Source of the DNA: Streptomyces sp. SID10853
GTDB lineage: Bacteria > Actinomycetota > Actinomycetes > Streptomycetales > Streptomycetaceae
DNA length: 44,092 nt
Assembly: GCF_010548145.1 (NCBI RefSeq)
Contig: NZ_JAAGLN010000036.1
Span: 1-44,092, forward strand
Direction: 5' to 3'
Shown here: positions 38,805 through 44,092 of the stretch, in pieces
Layout: each line of letters opens with the position of its first letter
Position numbering within the stretch: position 1 is the first letter of the stretch
Translations under genes and position numbers: made by a program
Notes under the pieces: generated by a model
What the model was told of the DNA's origin: nothing
The model's database searches: none
Seen by the model: only the letters and a program-made list of their open reading frames with translations

Positions 38805-38973
38805 GAGGACGGACGCCCGGGCGGGGCGAAGACCGGCGCCAAGGCCCCAGCCGTCATCCGTGGGGTCAACACGCCTGTGACAGAACGCGGACGTCGCGGA
38901 GGACGGGCTGTAACCCGGTGCGGGATAGAAATACTTCAGTCCGCACGCACCGCGCCCGTCCTGGGGGAACACC

Positions 38974-39675
38974 GTGAAGTACACCCGCATAACCGCTCTC
39001 GCCGCCATCAGCCTCGCCGCCACCCTCTCGCTCACCGCCTGCGACAACGGCTCCGGACAGGACTCGTCCTCCAAGGACTCCTCGTCCGCGGCTGCTTCGT
39101 CCTCGGACGGCGGCTCGAAGCAGGAGAGCGGCTCCTCGGAGAGCGGCTCGGGCTCGGCCTCCTCCTCTTCGTCCTCGGCCGGCAACGCGGCAACGAAGGA
39201 CTCCTCGGGCTCCGGTGAGGGCACCGAGGCCCGCGCCGGTGCTGCGAACGGCGGGACGGCGAGCAGCGGCAAGCTCCCGATCTGCAAGACGGCGGACCTG
39301 GCCATCGACGCCGCGGACGCCTCGCCCGACGGCAAGGCCGGCGTCATCGACATCACCATGGTCAACCGGGGTTCGGCCACCTGCTCGGCGAGCGGCTACG
39401 CGGGCGTCGACATCACGGACACCGACCACACGTCGGAGCCCATCACCCGCGGCAAGGCCGTCCCGCGCATCACCAACCTGAAGCCCGGCGACGCCGCTGT
39501 CTTCAACCTCTCCTACACCATCGACCCCACCGGCAAGAGCTACACGCACCCGACCAAGCTCGAGGTGACGCCCCCGAACGAGACCCACACCGTGAGCGTG
39601 AAGTGGCCGGCCGGCGCAGGGCAGGTCAAGGGCTCGTACGTCGGCGTCGAGGTCTACCCCACACACAACAAGTAG
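38974..39675 (+). CDS. Secreted lipoprotein with DUF4232-type domain
   Basis: A 233-residue exported protein. The N-terminus is a lipoprotein signal (MKYTRITALAAISLAATLS) with lipobox LTAC, so Cys23 should be lipidated. A long Ser/Gly/Asp-rich linker (about 25-95) precedes a C-terminal beta-sandwich (KTADLAIDAADAS, INLKPGDAAVFNLSY-like strands), as in DUF4232 proteins common in Streptomyces. Function unknown; unrelated to the clusters as far as can be seen. Confidence 0.85.
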   Translation: MKYTRITALAAISLAATLSLTACDNGSGQDSSSKDSSSAAASSSDGGSKQESGSSESGSGSASSSSSSAGNAATKDSSGSGEGTEARAGAANGGTASSGKLPICKTADLAIDAADASPDGKAGVIDITMVNRGSATCSASGYAGVDITDTDHTSEPITRGKAVPRITNLKPGDAAVFNLSYTIDPTGKSYTHPTKLEVTPPNETHTVSVKWPAGAGQVKGSYVGVEVYPTHNK

Positions 39676-39760
39676 AGCCGGCGCAAGCGGCCGGGGCTCC
39701 GACCCGGGAGACGGCCAAAAGGCTTTGCGCGGGCCGCCGTCCGAGTGCTGGGGTGGCACG

Positions 39761-40756
39761 ATGACCCATCCTGACGACGCGCTGTCCCCTCACCATGACG
39801 CACTGCCCCCTCACCAGGACGCGGCAACCGTCCGGCCGTTGACACGGGCCTGGGTGAGCCGGCACCTGGAGGCCGGCGAGCGGATCGTCGGAACCGTGGC
39901 GCTGCACGGCGGCATCACCGCCGAAATGCGGAGGCTGACCATCGGCGGCCGGGACGGAGGCACCCGCGACCTGGTGCTGCGGACCTTCGTCGACGTGGAG
40001 CAGGCCGAGGACTGGCTGAACAGGGAAGCGGGCACCCTGACGCTGCTCACGGGGACCGGCGTGCGGGCTCCAGGACTGGTCGCGGCCGACCCGACCGCCG
40101 CGCAGTGCGAGTACCCGTCGCTCCTGATGACCCACCTGCCGGGCAGCCCGGTCATCGCCGACGCGGGACTGGAGAAGCGCGTCCCGCTGCTGGCCGGCCA
40201 GCTGGTGGCGATCCACGCGCTGCGCCCCGCCGAACGGCCGGGAAAATACGTGACGTTGACGACCCCCGACACCGTCGTGACTCCGCAGGGCGCCGACGCG
40301 ACGGCCTGGGCGGCGGCGATCGACATGATCCGCTCCCCCGCCCCGCCCTACGAAGGACGTTTCCTGCACCGGGACTTCCAACCGGGCAACGTACTGTTCG
40401 ACGCACCGTCCCCGAGCCCGGAGGCCCCCCGGATCACCGGCGTCATCGACTGGGTACAGACCTCCTGGGGCCCGGCCGACCTCGATGTCGCGCACTGCTC
40501 CACCAGTCTCGCGCTGCTGCACGGCCCGGCATGGGGCCTGCGATTCGCCGAAGCGTACGAGAAGGCCGGCGGGTCACTGGCAGCGACCACGGACGAGCGG
40601 CGGTACTGGCTGGTACGGGACGCGCTGGCGGCCTCCGAAGAGGTGCAGGAGGTATCGCAGCCGTGGCGGGAGGCGGGGCGGACAGAGCTGACGCCCCGGA
40701 CCGTGGAGAAACGGCTCGACACCTACGTCACCACCCTGCTGGACACACTGCGCTGA
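39761..40756 (+). CDS. Aminoglycoside-phosphotransferase-fold kinase
   Basis: A 331-residue APH/choline-kinase-fold protein. The catalytic loop is LHRDFQPGNVLF and the metal-binding aspartate is in VIDWVQTSWG. ATG 39761 is preferred; a GTG-type start 36 bp upstream lacks a better ribosome site. The N-terminus has a short His/Pro-rich stretch. Substrate unknown; such genes are common in Streptomyces and need not give resistance. Confidence 0.82.
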   Translation: MTHPDDALSPHHDALPPHQDAATVRPLTRAWVSRHLEAGERIVGTVALHGGITAEMRRLTIGGRDGGTRDLVLRTFVDVEQAEDWLNREAGTLTLLTGTGVRAPGLVAADPTAAQCEYPSLLMTHLPGSPVIADAGLEKRVPLLAGQLVAIHALRPAERPGKYVTLTTPDTVVTPQGADATAWAAAIDMIRSPAPPYEGRFLHRDFQPGNVLFDAPSPSPEAPRITGVIDWVQTSWGPADLDVAHCSTSLALLHGPAWGLRFAEAYEKAGGSLAATTDERRYWLVRDALAASEEVQEVSQPWREAGRTELTPRTVEKRLDTYVTTLLDTLR

Positions 40757-40774
40757 GCCAAGAGGCTCCCGTCA

Positions 40775-40798
40775 CGCCGTAACGCCGTAACGCCGTAA
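40775..40798. repeat. Three 8-bp tandem repeats
   Basis: CGCCGTAA is repeated three times exactly between the phosphotransferase stop codon and the tRNA terminator. No function is evident. Confidence 0.75.
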
Positions 40799-40810
40799 CG
40801 CGCCGAACAT

Positions 40811-40844
40811 GAAAAACCCCAGGTCAGAAGCGTCCGACCTGGGG
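40811..40844 (-). terminator. Rho-independent terminator after tRNA-Thr
   Basis: A 9-bp stem (40817-40825 with 40836-40844, CCCCAGGTC/GACCTGGGG) is followed on the minus strand by a run of T (complement of 40811-40816). It sits just downstream of the tRNA and ends its transcript. Confidence 0.88.
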
Positions 40845-40852
40845 TCCCACAG

Positions 40853-40926
40853 AGCCCCCTATCGGATTCGAACCGATGACCTACGCATTACAAGTGCGTT
40901 GCTCTGGCCAGCTGAGCTAAGGAGGC
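40853..40926 (-). tRNA. tRNA-Thr (anticodon TGT)
   Basis: A complete 74-base cloverleaf on the minus strand. The acceptor stem GCCTCCT pairs with AGGGGGC (one G-U), the D-arm is AGCTCAGCTGGCCAGAGC, the anticodon loop CTTGTAA carries TGT, and the T-loop reads GGTTCGAATCC. CCA is not encoded. No duplicated 3' end was seen nearby that would mark an integrated element. Confidence 0.96.
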
Positions 40927-40991
40927 GCGTCGGAGCATTCTAACCGCAGCGCGAGGGTGGTCACGCCGGAAATTTGCCGGGTCCGGAACTA

Positions 40992-41020
40992 CTGACAGAC
41001 CGCAAACCGCCAGGTAGCGT
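40992..41020 (+). promoter_or_regulatory. Probable msiK promoter
   Basis: CTGACA (40992-40997) and TAGCGT (41015-41020) are separated by 17 bases, a good fit to the Streptomyces HrdB housekeeping consensus. It lies about 90 bp before the start codon of the sugar ABC ATPase gene. Confidence 0.6.
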
Positions 41021-41107
41021 CTCGTTGCAGTTCACCCGTGTGGACTACACCACTCACCTTTACTCGGATCGTCCGGCACGTTCCTGCCGGTGAAGGAGCA
41101 CACACTC

Positions 41108-42241
<1,134 letters not shown>

Positions 42242-42260
42242 CGGCCTCCGCCAGGACCAC

Positions 42261-42303
42261 CCGCGGCCCCGCACCTCTCCCACCGGGAGGCGCGGGGCCG
42301 CGG
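42261..42303 (+). terminator. Terminator after msiK
   Basis: A 12-bp perfect stem (42261-42272 with 42292-42303) with a smaller nested CTCCC/GGGAG hairpin, 19 bases after the stop codon. Confidence 0.8.
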
Positions 42304-42443
42304 CGCGTTCCCGGTAAACACCCCGGCAGAGCGGGCATTTCGCAGCGCACCGTCAACACCTGATTCGAAAAGCAAACTCGAACCATCCCCCGCACGAGTG
42401 ACTAAATGTCGCCAAATCATCACCGACCGCTACGCTCCACAGC

Positions 42444-42857
42444 GTGACCCACACAGCCCGCCGAATCGGCCGAACTCTCGCACTTGTCCTGCCCGTCGTC
42501 CTGGTTCTCTCCGGGACGCTCGCGGTCACCCGCGTCCCGTGGGCAGGCACCTCCAACGGCTCGCAGATGCTGACCGCCTCCAGCAAGGAGGCGCCGGTGC
42601 GCGCCAAGACCCGTACACCGCAGGACATTCTGCGTGACGAGCTCCTCGTCGAGCTCCAGGAGAAGGATCCGGGCAAGGCCCTCACACACCTCCAGCGCGA
42701 GGTCGAGAGCCGGCCGTCGCTGGCGAGCCACTGCATGTCGATCGCCCGCTCGCTGGGCCGCGCCGCGGTCGAGCGGTACGGGCCGACGCGCGCCCAGTCG
42801 TTCTCCCGCCCGGTCTGCGACACGTCCTTCGCGTACGGAGTCGCGCACCAGCACTGA
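42444..42857 (+). CDS. Small exported protein of unknown function
   Basis: A 137-residue protein with a basic start and one hydrophobic segment (LALVLPVVLVLSGTLAV), so probably exported or membrane-anchored. The rest is helical (DILRDELLVELQEKDPGKAL), followed by two cysteines (SHCMSIA, PVCDTSF). There is no ribosome site, but TACGCT (42431-42436) ends seven bases before GTG 42444, suggesting a leaderless mRNA. Similar small proteins are common in Streptomyces; function is unknown to me. Confidence 0.75.
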   Translation: MTHTARRIGRTLALVLPVVLVLSGTLAVTRVPWAGTSNGSQMLTASSKEAPVRAKTRTPQDILRDELLVELQEKDPGKALTHLQREVESRPSLASHCMSIARSLGRAAVERYGPTRAQSFSRPVCDTSFAYGVAHQH

Positions 42858-42943
42858 CCCCCACCGAGTACCGCGTGAGGGCCGGCGCTCGCACCGGCCG
42901 GCACCGACGTTCCTGAGGCGTACCAGGTCATAGGGTGCGCCTC

Positions 42944-43693
42944 ATGACGACGACCGCTGATCCTCACGCACACGCGCTGCCCACCCAGGCCGTGGTCCTG
43001 GCAGGCGGCCAGGGCTCCCGGCTGCGCCCGTACACCGACGACCGTCCCAAGCCGATGGTCGAGATCCCGGGCACCGGTACGCCGATCATCGGCCATCAGC
43101 TGGCCTGGCTGGCATCCGAGGGTGTCACCGACGCTGTCATCTCCTGCGGCCATCTCGCCGAGGTGCTCCAGGAGTGGCTGGACTCCGCCGAACTGCCCCT
43201 GCGGGTCACCACCGTCGTGGAGTCCGAGCCGCTCGGCCGCGGTGGGGGTCTCAAGTACGCCGCCGCCCGGCTGCCCCACGCCGACCAGCCCTGGTACGCG
43301 ACGAACGGCGACATCTGGACGCGCTTCTCACTGCGCGAGATGGCCGCCTTCCACACCGAGCGGGACGCCGTCGCCACCCTCGCTCTCGCTCGCCCGCGGA
43401 TCCCGTGGGGAGCGGTCGAGACGGACCGGTTCGGGCATGTACTGGATTTCATCGAGTCGCCCCCGTCGCCGTACCTCATCAACGCGGGCATCTACGTCTT
43501 CTCCGCGGGCTTCACGGCCCTTCTGCCGGACCGCGGCGACCACGAGCGGTCCACCTTCCCGCGGCTGGCCCGCGAGCGCAGGCTGGCCGGCTACCCGCTG
43601 CCGCACGGGGCGTACTGGCGGGCCATCGACACCGCCAAGGACCTCACGGAGGCGGCGAAGGAACTCAACCGGCCCGTCCCGTCGCACGGGTAA
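42944..43693 (+). CDS. NDP-sugar nucleotidyltransferase
   Basis: A 249-residue sugar-nucleotide pyrophosphorylase (GT-A fold). The signature AVVLAGGQGSRLRPYTDDRPKPMVEI is followed by ATNGDIWT and a C-terminal YWRAIDTAKDL. No ribosome site is evident before ATG 42944, but TAGGGT (42931-42936) ends seven bases upstream, so the message may be leaderless. It transfers a nucleotide to a sugar-1-phosphate; the sugar is unknown. Confidence 0.87.
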   Translation: MTTTADPHAHALPTQAVVLAGGQGSRLRPYTDDRPKPMVEIPGTGTPIIGHQLAWLASEGVTDAVISCGHLAEVLQEWLDSAELPLRVTTVVESEPLGRGGGLKYAAARLPHADQPWYATNGDIWTRFSLREMAAFHTERDAVATLALARPRIPWGAVETDRFGHVLDFIESPPSPYLINAGIYVFSAGFTALLPDRGDHERSTFPRLARERRLAGYPLPHGAYWRAIDTAKDLTEAAKELNRPVPSHG

Positions 43694-43737
43694 GGGGCAC
43701 GGATAAGGGGCACGGGTAAGTCGCACGGGTAAGGGGC
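43686..43737. repeat. Four 13-bp tandem repeats over the stop codon
   Basis: ACGGGTAAGGGGC occurs at 43686, 43699, 43712 and 43725; the middle two have one and two mismatches. The first copy includes the TAA of the nucleotidyltransferase gene. The last copy forms the left arm of the adjacent hairpin. Confidence 0.85.
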
Positions 43738-43765
43738 GACCGCCCTGGCGATCGCCCCTTACCCG
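43726..43765. terminator. Bidirectional terminator hairpin
   Basis: A 14-bp perfect stem (43726-43739 with 43752-43765) and a 12-base loop lie between convergent genes. Its left arm is the last unit of the 13-bp repeat array. Confidence 0.7.
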
Positions 43766-43835
43766 CACACATCCCGCCGGCTACAGCTGACTCCATCAGT
43801 CAGCCGAAAGGCCGGTCAGCCGACCAGCCAGCCCC

Positions 43836-44092
43836 TCAGCCGAGAAGCCCGCCGATCGGGTTCTTGTTGCTTCCCCCGCCGGACGAACTGCCGCCCTCGC
43901 CGCCGCCCGAAGTGCCGGAGCCGCCACTGGCGCTGCCTCCGCCGGTGCTCGTACCACCCGAGGCCGAGGGGCCCGCGCTGGTGGCCGCCGGGGGCGGCGG
44001 GGCCTGCTGCTGCTGTTGCTGCTGCGACGGCTGCTGCTGGCCCGTCCCCTGGGTCGCGCTCGGCTGCTGCCGGCCCGTGGAGCCGGCGGTCG
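43836..44092 (-). CDS. C-terminal fragment of a Gln/Gly/Ser-rich protein, 5' end outside window
   Basis: On the minus strand an open frame enters from the right edge and ends at TGA (complement of 43836-43838). About 85 residues are visible: a Gln-rich run, then a Pro/Ala stretch, then a Gly/Ser-rich tail ending SNKNPIGGLLG. Strong low-complexity composition with Streptomyces-like codon use suggests a flexible tail of a larger protein. Nothing more can be said from this fragment. Confidence 0.65.
   Translation of the reverse strand, partial: TAGSTGRQQPSATQGTGQQQPSQQQQQQQAPPPPAATSAGPSASGGTSTGGGSASGGSGTSGGGEGGSSSGGGSNKNPIGGLLG

Noticed and set aside
40853..40926. tRNA-Thr as the attachment site of an integrative element
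   Set aside because: No integrase gene and no repeated copy of the tRNA 3' end were seen in the window.

Overview
The window is high-GC actinobacterial DNA and looks like a Streptomyces chromosome. Codon use is strongly G/C-ending, GTG and TTG starts are common, start codons often overlap the previous stop, SARP/AfsR-type regulators are present, and both intact cluster regulators carry a rare TTA leucine codon. The right end looks like conserved core chromosome (msiK-type sugar ABC ATPase, tRNA-Thr, DUF4232-type lipoprotein). I see no rRNA, insertion sequence, phage gene or CRISPR array.

Region 1 (left edge to about 19.4 kb) is a clavam biosynthetic gene cluster. The minus-strand block ceaS-bls-pah-cas-oat (15456 to 8886) encodes the full early pathway from glyceraldehyde-3-phosphate and arginine to clavaminic acid, plus the ornithine acetyltransferase. 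Around it are counterparts of the S. clavuligerus 5S-clavam genes: class III aminotransferase (cvm6), luciferase-like monooxygenase (cvm5), an alpha/beta-fold acyltransferase, aldo/keto reductase (cvm1), SnoaL-like protein (cvm2) and flavin reductase (cvm3). None of the clavulanic-acid late genes (car, cyp, gcaS, oppA) is present. An SHMT-fold enzyme and an ATP-grasp ligase next to an MFS exporter suggest a hydroxy-alanylclavam carrying an added amino acid (valclavam-like). A partial ATPase regulator lies at the left edge and an AfsR-like SARP closes the region.

Region 2 (about 21.8 to 38.7 kb) is a tightly packed, co-directional run of fifteen genes plus a terminal regulator. I do not recognise it as any described pathway. 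It begins with an unusual fusion: a dCTP-deaminase-like domain, a PPDK/PEP-synthase-type ATP-grasp domain, a second ATP-grasp-like half and a phosphohistidine swivel domain. Next come a CYTH/triphosphate-tunnel protein, a HAD phosphatase, an NPP-type phosphodiesterase, a nucleotidyltransferase-fold protein, an unknown protein, an SRPBCC protein, an HprK-like kinase and a dNMP-kinase-like P-loop protein. These are followed by a second dCTP-deaminase-like protein, a cation/H+ antiporter, a glutaminase-only CTP-synthase remnant, an ATP-grasp ligase, an EamA exporter and a metallophosphoesterase. The concentration of nucleotide-binding and phosphoryl-transfer enzymes with a ligase and an exporter suggests a phosphorylated, nucleotide-like or nucleotide-activated small molecule. 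The product cannot be named from sequence. The two deaminase-like domains have lost complementary active-site residues, which is the most striking detail in the window.

Region 3 (38.9 kb to the right edge) looks like ordinary chromosome: secreted lipoprotein, APH-fold phosphotransferase, tRNA-Thr(TGT) with terminator, msiK, a small exported protein, an NDP-sugar nucleotidyltransferase and the C-terminus of a Gln/Gly/Ser-rich protein.

In regulation, the TTA codons at 20768-20770 (SARP) and 37917-37919 (LuxR-type regulator) put both clusters under possible bldA control. A clavam cluster next to a second antimetabolite-like cluster recalls the cephamycin-clavulanate supercluster, but co-regulation here is inference.
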